NCBI GenBank assembly: GCA_002928495.1
Contig: PERF01000012.1
Location: forward strand, 1-37,633
Source: Methylobacter sp.
GTDB lineage: Bacteria; Pseudomonadota; Gammaproteobacteria; Methylococcales; Methylomonadaceae
Direction: 5' to 3'
Length of the DNA stretch: 37,633 nt
The notes beneath the pieces are model-generated. The model saw only the letters and a program-made list of their open reading frames with translations. It was not told the origin of the DNA and searched no databases. Shown here in pieces: positions 1 to 7,563 of the stretch. The position numbers and the translations under genes are program-made. Within the stretch, counting starts at the first letter, position 1. Each line of letters starts with the position of its first letter.

Positions 1-171
1 GTGCTGGAAGAAATCGATATTGCCGAACACGAGGAGTGGCAGAATGAATATGCCGTGCGTATTCCGGTATTTTTGCAACCGGATAGCGGGACAGAACTTG
101 GCTGGCCTTTCGGTTATCAGGAGCTGGAAAAATTTGTTAACGGTTTACAGCCGCACTCAATTCGTCTTTAA
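1..171 (+). CDS. Glutaredoxin-like DUF836 family protein, C-terminal part
   Basis: This open frame enters from the left edge and stops at TAA 169-171, so only the last 56 residues are visible. They contain the pattern typical of the C-terminal half of DUF836 glutaredoxin-like proteins: a strand with acidic residues (EEIDIAEHEEW), the RIPV segment that in thioredoxin folds carries the cis-proline, and the ELGWPFGYQELEKF ending. The catalytic cysteine region would lie outside the window. Its last 35 bases overlap, tail to tail, the end of the thioredoxin-like gene on the other strand. The role is probably a small cytoplasmic thiol-redox protein, but the family is poorly characterised. The assignment rests on the C-terminal motif only. 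Confidence 0.7.
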   Translation: MLEEIDIAEHEEWQNEYAVRIPVFLQPDSGTELGWPFGYQELEKFVNGLQPHSIRL

Positions 172-667
172 CAGTGTCTAAAATTTGTTTGGTACTGAAT
201 TCACCGGGATGCGTGTGTAAAACCCGGCCATCGCGGCCGACCACCACGCTGAATGGCACCGCATTGACCAGATTGCCCAGCTGTTGGGATAAAGTAATGG
301 CGGCGTTATCGCCCACCAGAATCGGGTAATCTACCGGATTTTCCGCCAAATGTTTGGCCACCGGTTCATTATCTTCAATAGCGATGCCGATAAACTGCAA
401 GCCTTGTTCACTGTAGCGTTTCTGTAAAGCGTTGAACTCCGGCATTTCTTTGAGGCAAGGCGGGCACCAAGTGGCCCAAAAATTGATGACCAGCACTTTG
501 CCGCGCCATTCGGAAATGCTGTGCTGACGGCCTGAAGTATCCGGAAAATTAAAGTCCGGTAATACGCTGCCTTTCAAAGCCTGACTGCTATCCGGCAGAT
601 GGCGTGCCGAGATTCCAGCCAGCAAGGCTAAAATTCCTACGCCGGCTAATAAAACAATTTTTCTCAT
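137..667 (-). CDS. TlpA-like membrane-anchored thioredoxin (thiol:disulfide reductase)
   Basis: This 176-residue protein has one N-terminal hydrophobic segment (about residues 4-20) that is probably an uncleaved anchor or signal. A periplasmic thioredoxin fold follows. The redox motif is W67-C68-P-P-C71 in the context INFWATWCPPCLKEMP, typical of the TlpA/ResA/CcmG AhpC-TSA/redoxin group. The VPFSVVVGRDG segment supplies the conserved cis-proline region. The start ATG overlaps the dsbD stop by four bases (ATGA), so the two genes are very likely translationally coupled. The natural inference is that DsbD passes electrons to this reductase in the periplasm. The likely targets are disulfides in exported proteins or cytochrome c apoproteins, but the sequence does not distinguish these. 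Its 3' end overlaps the convergent DUF836 gene by 35 bases. Confidence 0.88.
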   Translation of the reverse strand: MRKIVLLAGVGILALLAGISARHLPDSSQALKGSVLPDFNFPDTSGRQHSISEWRGKVLVINFWATWCPPCLKEMPEFNALQKRYSEQGLQFIGIAIEDNEPVAKHLAENPVDYPILVGDNAAITLSQQLGNLVNAVPFSVVVGRDGRVLHTHPGEFSTKQILDTVKDELSAAVNR

Positions 668-2880
668 GGTTTAAGCTTACCTAAGGTTTTCAAAAAAGTT
701 TCCGCATCCTGATAGCCGATGACCCGAAATTTGAGCGTTTCCTCACCATTAGGAGCAAAGAACAAAATTGCCGGTGGGCCGATTAAGCTAAATTTATCGA
801 GTAAGGCTGTGTCGTTGGCGTTGTTTTCGGTGACATCGGCCCTAAGCAAAACAAATTGGCTGAGTGCCGCCTTTACTTTGGGATCGGTTAACGTATAAGC
901 TTCCATTTCCTTGCACGAGATACACCAGTCGGCATAATAATCCAGCATGACCCATTGCCCTTGCGTACCGGCTTGATGGATGCGGTTTTCAAGCTCGGTT
1001 ACGGAAGCGATTCCGGTAAACGCGATGGCTTTTTCGTCCGCGCCTACAGCCGTTTGTAGGCCCAATCCCGCCAATGGCTTTAAGGGATTACTATTACCCA
1101 AGCCCAAACCGGCCAGTAGCATTAAACCGTAAGCCAGCATGATCATGCCTATGCCTTTCCAGAGTTTGCGCCAGCCGGAGCTTTCATGTGGCAAGGGATC
1201 CAGCGCGCTCAGATAAATCGCCGGAATGACCAGCAGCATAGCCCATAGCAACATGCTGACGGCAGGGGGCAAAATCCGCTGCAGCATCCACACCGCTACC
1301 GCCAGCATAAGCACACCGAAAACGGCTTTAACGGCGTTCAACCAAGCGCCGGATTTAGGCAGCCATTTACCGGCGGAAGCGCCCAGCACCAACAGCGGCA
1401 AACCCATGCCCATGCCCATGACAAACAAGGCACTGCCGCCCAGTAAGGCGTTGCCGGTCTGGCCTATGTAAATCAGCGCACCGGCTAAAGGCGCGGCAAC
1501 ACAGGGGCCGACAATCAAAGACGACAAGGCGCCCATGATCGCGGCACCCCATAAGGAACCGTCGCGGTGGCGTTCGCTGGAATTATGCAATTTGGCTTGC
1601 AGCCATTTCGGTACTTCCAGGTGGTAAAAACCGAACATCGATAACGCTAAAATGACGAAAATCGCGCTGAATAAAGCGATAATCCACGGTTGTTGGAAAG
1701 TGGCTTGCAAATTACTGCCAAACACCGCCGCCAGAACGCCGAACACCGTGTACATGGCGGCTGAGGCGGTAACATAGCTTAGTGACAGCAGAAACCCCCG
1801 GTAAGCGTTGATGTGGTCATGGCCGACAATAATGCCCGATAAAATCGGTAGCATCGGAAAAATGCAAGGCGTTAACGACAGTAACACGCCAAAACCAAAA
1901 AAGCTGGCCAGGGTTAACCACAAGCTGTCTTGTTTTAATGACGCGGCAATTTGATCTTGTTCGGAGCCGGATTGGTTGTCCGAGGAGGAGTCGGCCGGCG
2001 TGAGTGCGCTAATGGCAGGCAGTTCCAGCTTGATTTGCTTGCTCATGGGCGGGTAACACACGCCCCGGTCGGCGCAGCCTTGATAGTGGGCCAGCAGCGT
2101 AATGGGTTGCGCGTCGGTTTTATTTCGGATTAACGGCAGTTCAAAGTTTAAACCACCGTGAAAAATCTCCACATCGCCAAATTCCTCGTCATGGCTGGGA
2201 GTGCCTCGGGGTATGGTGTATGTTCCCAGGCTTGTGCTGTCGGTATTAACCAAGCTGAGCTGGATTTTATCGCGGTACAGATAATAGCCGGGTGCCAATT
2301 GCCAATCAACGTTGAGTGTTTGCCCGTCTTTGATCGTCGCGGAAAATTGGAATGCTTGCTCGGCGGGCAGTAATTCCTGATCACCGGCGGAATTTTTTCC
2401 TGATAACAGTTGGCTAATAACGTCATTTGCCGGCGCTTGCGGTAAATCAATGTCAAGTACGGTTTTTTGCGGCGGGTAACAGATGCCGATGTCGGCGCAG
2501 CCTTGGTATTTAACTTCCAGCGCCAGATGGCCGGGCTGGTTGTGCAGAGTTAGGGCAATGGGCACGGCGAGTGCATTGCGGTAAGTGACCACGTCGCCGA
2601 AAAACTCGTCATGTTTGACGATTCCGTCCGGAAGCTCCGGGCCGCCCAGCGCAATATCCGGCGACTTGGAGGTGAAATGCAGCTTGCTTTGGTAAAGATA
2701 GTAACCTTCGGTAATGTCCCAGCGAATTTCGATACGTTTAGGCGATAGGGCTTGGGCGGAGATTTTAAAGGCCTGGTCGGGCGGTAAAATCTCTTCTTCG
2801 CTATCGGCAAAGGCAGCCCAGCTAAGGCCAAGCGCAAGCAGAATAATAATTAATCGGGTGAATGGCATGAATCTATCCAT
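664..2880 (-). CDS. dsbD: Thiol:disulfide interchange protein DsbD with two tandem N-terminal domains
   Basis: DsbD moves electrons from cytoplasmic thioredoxin across the inner membrane to periplasmic thiol proteins. This copy has 738 residues, while the classical protein has about 565. The difference is a second nDsbD domain. The order is: signal peptide (about 1-25), first nDsbD with GCADIGICYPP (C128, C134), second nDsbD with GCADRGVCYPP (C269, C275), and a transmembrane domain from about 317 to 595 with one cysteine in LTPCIFP (C339) and one in VGPCVAAP (C460). A C-terminal thioredoxin domain with WCISC (C653, C656) completes it. All redox cysteines are intact in both copies. It overlaps cutA upstream by 31 bases and the TlpA-like gene downstream by 4. 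A cutA-dsbD pairing is also known from Escherichia coli. A second in-frame ATG four codons later is an alternative start. Confidence 0.95.
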   Translation of the reverse strand: MDRFMPFTRLIIILLALGLSWAAFADSEEEILPPDQAFKISAQALSPKRIEIRWDITEGYYLYQSKLHFTSKSPDIALGGPELPDGIVKHDEFFGDVVTYRNALAVPIALTLHNQPGHLALEVKYQGCADIGICYPPQKTVLDIDLPQAPANDVISQLLSGKNSAGDQELLPAEQAFQFSATIKDGQTLNVDWQLAPGYYLYRDKIQLSLVNTDSTSLGTYTIPRGTPSHDEEFGDVEIFHGGLNFELPLIRNKTDAQPITLLAHYQGCADRGVCYPPMSKQIKLELPAISALTPADSSSDNQSGSEQDQIAASLKQDSLWLTLASFFGFGVLLSLTPCIFPMLPILSGIIVGHDHINAYRGFLLSLSYVTASAAMYTVFGVLAAVFGSNLQATFQQPWIIALFSAIFVILALSMFGFYHLEVPKWLQAKLHNSSERHRDGSLWGAAIMGALSSLIVGPCVAAPLAGALIYIGQTGNALLGGSALFVMGMGMGLPLLVLGASAGKWLPKSGAWLNAVKAVFGVLMLAVAVWMLQRILPPAVSMLLWAMLLVIPAIYLSALDPLPHESSGWRKLWKGIGMIMLAYGLMLLAGLGLGNSNPLKPLAGLGLQTAVGADEKAIAFTGIASVTELENRIHQAGTQGQWVMLDYYADWCISCKEMEAYTLTDPKVKAALSQFVLLRADVTENNANDTALLDKFSLIGPPAILFFAPNGEETLKFRVIGYQDAETFLKTLGKLKP

Positions 2881-3176
2881 TGCAGGTATTCTCGCGAGCC
2901 GTTTTCAATCGGCAAGGCAATAATTTCCGGAATCTGGTAAGGATGATTTTCCTTAATCAGGGTTTCAATGGCAGGAAACCCCTGCCGGTTGGATTTAATA
3001 AGCAGCAAATGCTCTTGCGCGGTTTCCACCGTATTTTGCCAACGGTAAATAGACGTCAGCCCTGGCAAAATGTTCACACAAGCGGCTAAATGCCGTTCAA
3101 TCAGCAAGTGGGCGATTGTTTCCGCACTGCATTGATCGGGGCAGGTGCACAAAATTATTTGATGATTTACAGGCAT
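2850..3176 (-). CDS. cutA: Divalent-cation tolerance protein CutA
   Basis: This 108-residue protein shows the CutA1 pattern: an N-terminal strand ending in CTCPD, the LIERHLAACVNILPG segment, a W in SIYRWQ, EHLLLIKS, and the closing HPYQIPEIIALPI then YLQWI. CutA1 forms a very stable cytoplasmic trimer with a ferredoxin-like fold that resembles PII. It was named for copper tolerance, but its true function is unclear. It is the first gene of the cutA-dsbD-tlpA run, and its last 31 bases lie inside the start of dsbD, which suggests coupled translation. The Shine-Dalgarno sequence before the ATG at 3176 is weak. fxsA is divergent, with 93 bases between the two start codons. Confidence 0.95.
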   Translation of the reverse strand: MPVNHQIILCTCPDQCSAETIAHLLIERHLAACVNILPGLTSIYRWQNTVETAQEHLLLIKSNRQGFPAIETLIKENHPYQIPEIIALPIENGSREYLQWIDSCHSPD

Positions 3177-3269
3177 TTACCGGTTAGCTGCTGTTTAATA
3201 CCCAATATTATCCTAGAAATTAGCCGGCATTGTCTTTATATTGAACGGAAATTACAGTCAGGTCCGGAA

Positions 3270-3698
3270 ATGAAAACCTTTCAAATTATATTGTTGTTGT
3301 GTTTGGCGATCCCATTCGCGGAAATTTATCTGCTGCTGGAACTGGGCTCCATTATCGGACCGTTGGCTACCGTCGGGTTAGTGGTTTTTACCGCGATGTT
3401 GGGCGCATGGTTGCTTAAACAGCAAGGGCTGGAGACGTTTCGCCGGTTGCAAGACAGTTTAAACCGTGGTGAGTTGCCAGCATATGAGATGATAGAGGGG
3501 CCTATCATCATGGTGGGAGGGGCCTTGTTGTTAACCCCCGGCTTTGTTACGGATTGTTTGGGTTTTATCTGTTTGGTGCCGTCGTGGCGCAAAAAATTTG
3601 CCCGTTACCTGCTGGAAAAACACATTATTAAAACTGCCAGTGGTAACTATTCACCTGCCAGCCCGGTTATTGAAGGCGAATATCACAAAGAAGACTAG
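3270..3698 (+). CDS. fxsA: FxsA family membrane protein
   Basis: This is a 142-residue inner-membrane protein of the FxsA (suppressor of F exclusion of phage T7) family. Three hydrophobic stretches are visible: about residues 3-20, 22-50 with the conserved PFAEIYLLLELG pattern, and about 78-98 with GPIIMVGGALLLTPGFVTD, the family signature. The C-terminal tail is basic and cytoplasmic. The reading frame is open upstream to 3090, but the family begins at MKTFQ. The ATG at 3270 has an AGG just upstream, and the extra 60 residues look like random translation of the region upstream of cutA. It is a single gene, divergent from cutA and convergent with the DUF2892 gene. Its biochemical role is unknown. 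Confidence 0.92.
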   Translation: MKTFQIILLLCLAIPFAEIYLLLELGSIIGPLATVGLVVFTAMLGAWLLKQQGLETFRRLQDSLNRGELPAYEMIEGPIIMVGGALLLTPGFVTDCLGFICLVPSWRKKFARYLLEKHIIKTASGNYSPASPVIEGEYHKED

Positions 3699-3739
3699 AC
3701 GGCGCAAGTTTTAATCAACGCACTCGCGCCGCCGGATGC

Positions 3740-3982
3740 TTAATTGCCGCTAGCGTTATCGCTTTCGCCGGTGATCTTGGTGTTTTTGTTTAAACCCGAA
3801 TAAATCGGGCACCAGCCGGAATAACCTGTGGCGATAAGAATCATGCCGATCAGCAACAAGGCAATTTTGGCGGTAAATAGGGAAATAAATACTAATGCCG
3901 CGCCTACAGCCAAGCGCTGATTTTTTTCCTTATCGCCGACATTGTATTCAAACTTAAGCATGCGTTTATAATCGAAATTCAT
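3740..3982 (-). CDS. Small DUF2892 (YgaP-type) transmembrane protein
   Basis: This 80-residue protein has the DUF2892 layout: an N-terminal VGDKEKNQRLAVG segment (the usual N-x-G-x-x-D/E-R-x-x-R pattern), two transmembrane helices spanning about residues 26-56, then a GWCPIYSGLNKNTK ending that matches the conserved C-P-x-Y-x-x-x-G-x-x-T. The family includes the membrane part of YgaP, where it is fused to a rhodanese. Here it is stand-alone. An AAGG lies about nine bases before the ATG. It is convergent with fxsA and divergent from uvrD. Function is unknown, and a role in sulfur or redox chemistry would be inference from YgaP only. Confidence 0.85.
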   Translation of the reverse strand: MNFDYKRMLKFEYNVGDKEKNQRLAVGAALVFISLFTAKIALLLIGMILIATGYSGWCPIYSGLNKNTKITGESDNASGN

Positions 3983-4087
3983 TTTAAGACCTTCAGGAAT
4001 TTTAGTTAGGTGGGCTCAGGGTTGGATCGCCTGTGAAAGCAAGCCAACAATATACACAGCTCCTAAAAATGTGCAAGCGATAAAATA

Positions 4088-6253
4088 ATGGATGTCAGTA
4101 CAATTATCAACCCGTTAAATGATGCCCAGCGCGAGGCGGTTTCCGCGCCTGACCGTCCGATATTGGTGCTGGCCGGTGCCGGCAGTGGCAAGACTCGGGT
4201 TCTGGTACACCGAATTGCCTGGCAAATTCAGGTTATGGGATTATCACCGCATAATATTCTGGCGGTTACGTTTACCAACAAGGCTGCCAAGGAAATGCGC
4301 AGCCGCGTGGAAGCCTTGTTGAATATTCCCACCCAAGCCATGTGGATAGGCACTTTTCACGGTTTGGCGCATCGCTTGTTAAGACGCCATGCCAGACAGG
4401 CGAATTTGCCGGAAACTTTCCAGGTGATGGATTCGTCCGACCAGTTGCGCTTAATCAAACGCTTGCTGGCCGGTTTAAGCCTGGATGAAGCCCAATGGCC
4501 GCCCAAGCAAATCCAATGGTATATCAATGGTCAGAAAGATGAAGGCGTGCGAGCCAAACACCTGCCCGAAGGCGGGGATATGTTTCAGCGCCAGATGCGG
4601 GTTATTTATCTGGCTTATGAAGAGTTGTGCGAGCGCTCAGGGTTAATCGATTTTGCCGAATTGCTGCTTAGAGTACACGAGCTATTGCGGGATAACCCCG
4701 AGGTGCTGGCATTTTACCAATTGCGCTTTTTGCAAGTGCATGTCGATGAGTTTCAGGATACCAATACCATCCAATATGCCTGGCTGCGTTTGCTGACGAC
4801 CGGCCGGGATAACCTGTTTGTGGTGGGCGACGATGATCAATCCATTTATGGCTGGCGCGGTGCGCGCATCGAAAATATCTACAACTTTCAAAAACATTTC
4901 CCCAGCCATCAATTGATCAAACTGGAGCAAAACTACCGTTCCACCGGCAATATACTGAGCGCCGCCAACCATATTATCGCCAATAACGACGGCCGCCTGG
5001 GCAAACAACTGTGGACCGATGCCGGCCAAGGCGATTTAATTTCCTTGTACGCCGCTTTTAACGAGCAAGACGAGGCTTATTTTGTCGTCGAACGCATCCG
5101 TAGCTGGATTAGTGAAGGCGGCTTGCGTAACGATATTGCCATCTTATACCGTTCTAATGCGCAGTCACGCCAATTTGAGGAACGTTTGATGACCACAGGC
5201 GTACCGTATCGGGTTTACGGCGGTTTGCGCTTTTTCGACCGGGCCGAAATTAAAAATGCCCTGGCTTATCTGCGTTTAATGTCCAACCGCCACGATGATG
5301 CTTCTTTTGAACGCGTGGTCAATGTGCCCACCCGGGGTATAGGCTTGAAAACCGTCGACGATATTCGTCTGGTGGCCCGTGAGCACGGCGTTTCGTTGTG
5401 GACGGCAGCGGTCGAGATGATCGGCCACAACCGATTATCCGGCAGGGCTAGAAATGCCTTGGCCGGCTTTTTGAATTTGGTCGAACACTTAAGCGCATTG
5501 TCGGTTGATCTGGCGTTGTTTGAGAAAGTCAAAGTTGTAGTGGAACTTAGCGGCTTACTGGAGCTGTACAAAAACGACAAGCTTGAGCGCGGCGAAGAAA
5601 AACTGGAAAACCTGGAAGAGCTGGTTAATGCCGCGCGTTTGTTCGATTACGCCGAGAGCGGAGAAGACAATTTAAGCGAACTCGATATGTTCCTGGCGCA
5701 TGCGGCGCTGGAAGCCGGCGATGCCCAAGCCGACGAATTCGACGATTGTGTGCAACTGATGACCTTGCATTCAGCCAAAGGGCTGGAATTTAAACTGGTG
5801 TTTTTAGTAGGCATGGAAGAAGGGTTGTTTCCGTCCATGCAATCCCTGGATGATCCCAAACGGCTGGAAGAAGAGCGTCGGCTTTGCTATGTAGGCATTA
5901 CCCGCGCCCGCCGGCAGTTGTATTTGTGTTACAGCGAATCACGAAAGCTGTACGGCCGGGAAAGTTATCCCAGGCCTTCGCGTTTTCTGCGCGAAATCCC
6001 GGCCGAAACCATTCAGGAAGTGCGTTTGCGCGCGCAAATCAGCCATTCGCCTGCCGCCGTCAAAGCCAATCCGGCGGCCGCATTAAGCGAGAGTAAATTC
6101 AAGCTGGGACAAAGAGTCAGCCACGAAAAATTCGGTGAAGGCGTGGTGTTGCAAATCGAAGGTGACGGCAGCCAGGAAAAAGTGCAGATTAACTTTAAAG
6201 ATGCAGGTCTGAAATGGCTGATGCTAGCATATGCCAAATTAGAGTTGTTGTAG
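4088..6253 (+). CDS. uvrD: DNA helicase II UvrD
   Basis: This is a superfamily 1A 3'-5' DNA helicase of 721 residues, the usual length of UvrD, acting in nucleotide excision repair and mismatch repair. Visible motifs in order: Q-motif region NPLNDAQREAV (8-18), Walker A AGAGSGKT (29-36), motif Ia AVTFTNKAAKEM, motif II VDEFQDTN, motif III GDDDQSIYGWRGA, motif IV LEQNYRS, motif V LMTLHSAKGLEF, and motif VI RRLCYVGITRARR. The C-terminus (about 675-720) carries the small Tudor-like module with FKLGQRVSHEKFGEG that binds RNA polymerase in PcrA/UvrD. Rep would lack this, which supports uvrD. The gene stands alone. No clear LexA box (CTG-N10-CAG) was seen in the 105 bases upstream, and the ribosome binding site is weak. 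Confidence 0.96.
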   Translation: MDVSTIINPLNDAQREAVSAPDRPILVLAGAGSGKTRVLVHRIAWQIQVMGLSPHNILAVTFTNKAAKEMRSRVEALLNIPTQAMWIGTFHGLAHRLLRRHARQANLPETFQVMDSSDQLRLIKRLLAGLSLDEAQWPPKQIQWYINGQKDEGVRAKHLPEGGDMFQRQMRVIYLAYEELCERSGLIDFAELLLRVHELLRDNPEVLAFYQLRFLQVHVDEFQDTNTIQYAWLRLLTTGRDNLFVVGDDDQSIYGWRGARIENIYNFQKHFPSHQLIKLEQNYRSTGNILSAANHIIANNDGRLGKQLWTDAGQGDLISLYAAFNEQDEAYFVVERIRSWISEGGLRNDIAILYRSNAQSRQFEERLMTTGVPYRVYGGLRFFDRAEIKNALAYLRLMSNRHDDASFERVVNVPTRGIGLKTVDDIRLVAREHGVSLWTAAVEMIGHNRLSGRARNALAGFLNLVEHLSALSVDLALFEKVKVVVELSGLLELYKNDKLERGEEKLENLEELVNAARLFDYAESGEDNLSELDMFLAHAALEAGDAQADEFDDCVQLMTLHSAKGLEFKLVFLVGMEEGLFPSMQSLDDPKRLEEERRLCYVGITRARRQLYLCYSESRKLYGRESYPRPSRFLREIPAETIQEVRLRAQISHSPAAVKANPAAALSESKFKLGQRVSHEKFGEGVVLQIEGDGSQEKVQINFKDAGLKWLMLAYAKLELL

Positions 6254-6301
6254 TATGACTCAGTGAGATTCGATACTTTGAATGAAAACAAGCTTGCTTT
6301 A

Positions 6302-6371
6302 TAAATTCAATTTAATGAGAGGGGGAACTATCAAATGCTGCTTTTGTAACATAGATAGAATATTGAATTTA
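6302..6371. repeat. 10-bp perfect inverted repeat with 50-base spacer
   Basis: TAAATTCAAT at 6302-6311 is repeated in inverted orientation as ATTGAATTTA at 6362-6371. It lies between the convergent ends of uvrD and the FkbM gene. The arms are A+T only apart from one base pair and the spacer is long, so it is a poor intrinsic terminator. It could be a chance pair in an A+T-rich stretch or the trace of an insertion edge. Confidence 0.3.
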
Positions 6372-6386
6372 AAGTGGATGTTTATT

Positions 6387-7055
6387 TCATATTGTAACTA
6401 ACCATGTTGTAAAGATTTGTCTATTCTCATGTCCAATAATTGGTAATGGCTGGAGCTCTTTAATGAGGAAAGGTCTTGACCGGTCGACAAAAAATTTGGC
6501 AACCTCAGGAATCAAATGTTTTCCGTGAATTTCAATTAACCAATCGAGGTTTGAGTTATTCAATGTATTGCTCGCACCTTTTAAGGCTTCGATTTCACCA
6601 CCCTCAATATCCATTTTTATAATGCCGTTTCCATTAAGGTAAGGAGCATATTTCGAAAAAGCATCGTCAATAGTGATTGTTTGTTCATTTGAAATTGCAC
6701 CAACATATTTTTTAATAAGCTCAATTTTACACTTTTTATATGTCGACCAGTCTTTTGGAGTGGATAGTTCTATATAGTCATCGGGTTCAAAAGAGAGAAC
6801 AAATGGATTTGTGGCGCCATTTTTTATTAGTAGATGGGCAAATCCGTATGTGTCATAGCCCGTATTAGCGCCTATGTCTAAAACAAATTGCTTGTTAATT
6901 ATTTTTTTCAAAATCCAATCATTAAGAACATACTCATAAAGCCCAAATATCTTTCGCTTGGATGTATTTAAATTCAAATACATCTTTGCACCTTGGAAAG
7001 GGCCGCTGAGAATTGAGACTTGGGTTGGGTTTTTGGGTAAAAATCTATTAATCAT
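6387..7055 (-). CDS. FkbM-family SAM-dependent methyltransferase
   Basis: This 222-residue protein has a Rossmann-type methyltransferase core. Motif I is FVLDIGANTGYDT (about 57-69), an acidic loop follows at LSFEPDD, and the FkbM hallmark IIKMDIEGGEIEALKGA is at about 145-161, followed by DWLIEIHGKHL. FkbM-type enzymes O-methylate sugars, polyketides or other small molecules. No substrate can be read from the sequence. The reading frame is open upstream to 7112, but the ATG at 7055 has GAGG eight bases before it and is the preferred start. Codons are strikingly A/T-rich (many AAA, ATT, TTA) compared with uvrD and fbaA on either side, which suggests horizontal acquisition. There are no glycosyltransferase or polysaccharide genes next to it, so its pathway is unknown. 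Confidence 0.75.
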   Translation of the reverse strand: MINRFLPKNPTQVSILSGPFQGAKMYLNLNTSKRKIFGLYEYVLNDWILKKIINKQFVLDIGANTGYDTYGFAHLLIKNGATNPFVLSFEPDDYIELSTPKDWSTYKKCKIELIKKYVGAISNEQTITIDDAFSKYAPYLNGNGIIKMDIEGGEIEALKGASNTLNNSNLDWLIEIHGKHLIPEVAKFFVDRSRPFLIKELQPLPIIGHENRQIFTTWLVTI

Positions 7056-7063
7056 AAGCTTTA

Positions 7064-7067
7064 CCTC
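7064..7067 (-). promoter_or_regulatory. Ribosome binding site that decides the FkbM start
   Basis: On the minus strand GAGG stands eight bases before the ATG at 7055. No comparable site precedes the longer in-frame start at 7112, so the shorter protein is preferred. Confidence 0.7.
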
Positions 7068-7159
7068 TAAAATAAGGAAAATTATAATTACATTCAAATG
7101 GAGAATTACCACTCTTAGCTTAGGAGAAGTAGAACCAAATTAAATGACTTTTCGCTACT

Positions 7160-7174
7160 CCGTCAAATAGACGG
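7160..7174. repeat. Short perfect hairpin CCGTC-AAATA-GACGG
   Basis: A five-base-pair perfect stem with a five-base loop lies 105 bases upstream of the FkbM start. The arms are more G+C-rich than the surroundings, which makes it stand out. It could be a small operator or a hairpin in an RNA leader, but there is no run of T on either strand to call it a terminator. Confidence 0.3.
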
Positions 7175-7563
7175 TATTTCGGCTAGTCCTAATGCTAATG
7201 TGACTACGAATGCAATAAAGTCACATGGAGACTATTATTTCGGGGCGCAAAAAAACGAACGAACTTTATATTGAATCGCTTTGAGAGTGCGGCTTTGCAA
7301 TCCAGTCTGTCCAATTACTTTCACGGAGCAATATAACATTGTCTAACAGCAAAAGCTATTTGCTTTTACTAGGCAATATCCAAACCTAACTGGAAAGTGG
7401 CAACTCCTTTTGCCTTAAAAGTCCTTGCAATTCTATTTGTATTCTCAGTTACGGCAATTACTTAATCGTATGTTGCGCATTTTTGTGCTTTCTCTTTTCT
7501 GCAAAACACAAAAAATCATGACAAGCGAATACAAGGTCTTGAATTGTTTCATACCTAATGTCT

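Larger units (their letters stand above)
7056..7563. other. A+T-rich intergenic stretch with several short hairpins, no supported gene
   Basis: These 508 bases between the FkbM start and the fbaA stop hold no convincing coding sequence. Short inverted repeats are visible: CCGTC-5-GACGG at 7160-7174, AAAAGC-5-GCTTTT at 7351-7367, GGCAA-6-TTGCC at 7399-7414, and TTTTTGTG at 7480-7487 with CACAAAAA at 7507-7514. The FkbM promoter should lie in the right part of this region on the minus strand, and the fbaA transcript must end here. I see no tRNA, transposase remnant or clear intrinsic terminator. Confidence 0.5.

Noticed and set aside
3090-3269. 60-residue N-terminal extension of FxsA
   Set aside because: It covers the start of cutA and the divergent promoter region, has no similarity to the family, and the ATG at 3270 fits the known N-terminus.
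3700-3731. CGGCGC/GCGCCG inverted repeat after fxsA as terminator
   Set aside because: The stem is six base pairs with a 20-base loop and is not followed by a run of T on either strand.
7480-7514. TTTTTGTG/CACAAAAA repeat as fbaA terminator
   Set aside because: The stem is nearly all A-T pairs with a 19-base loop, so it would be unstable; kept only as a note in the spacer.
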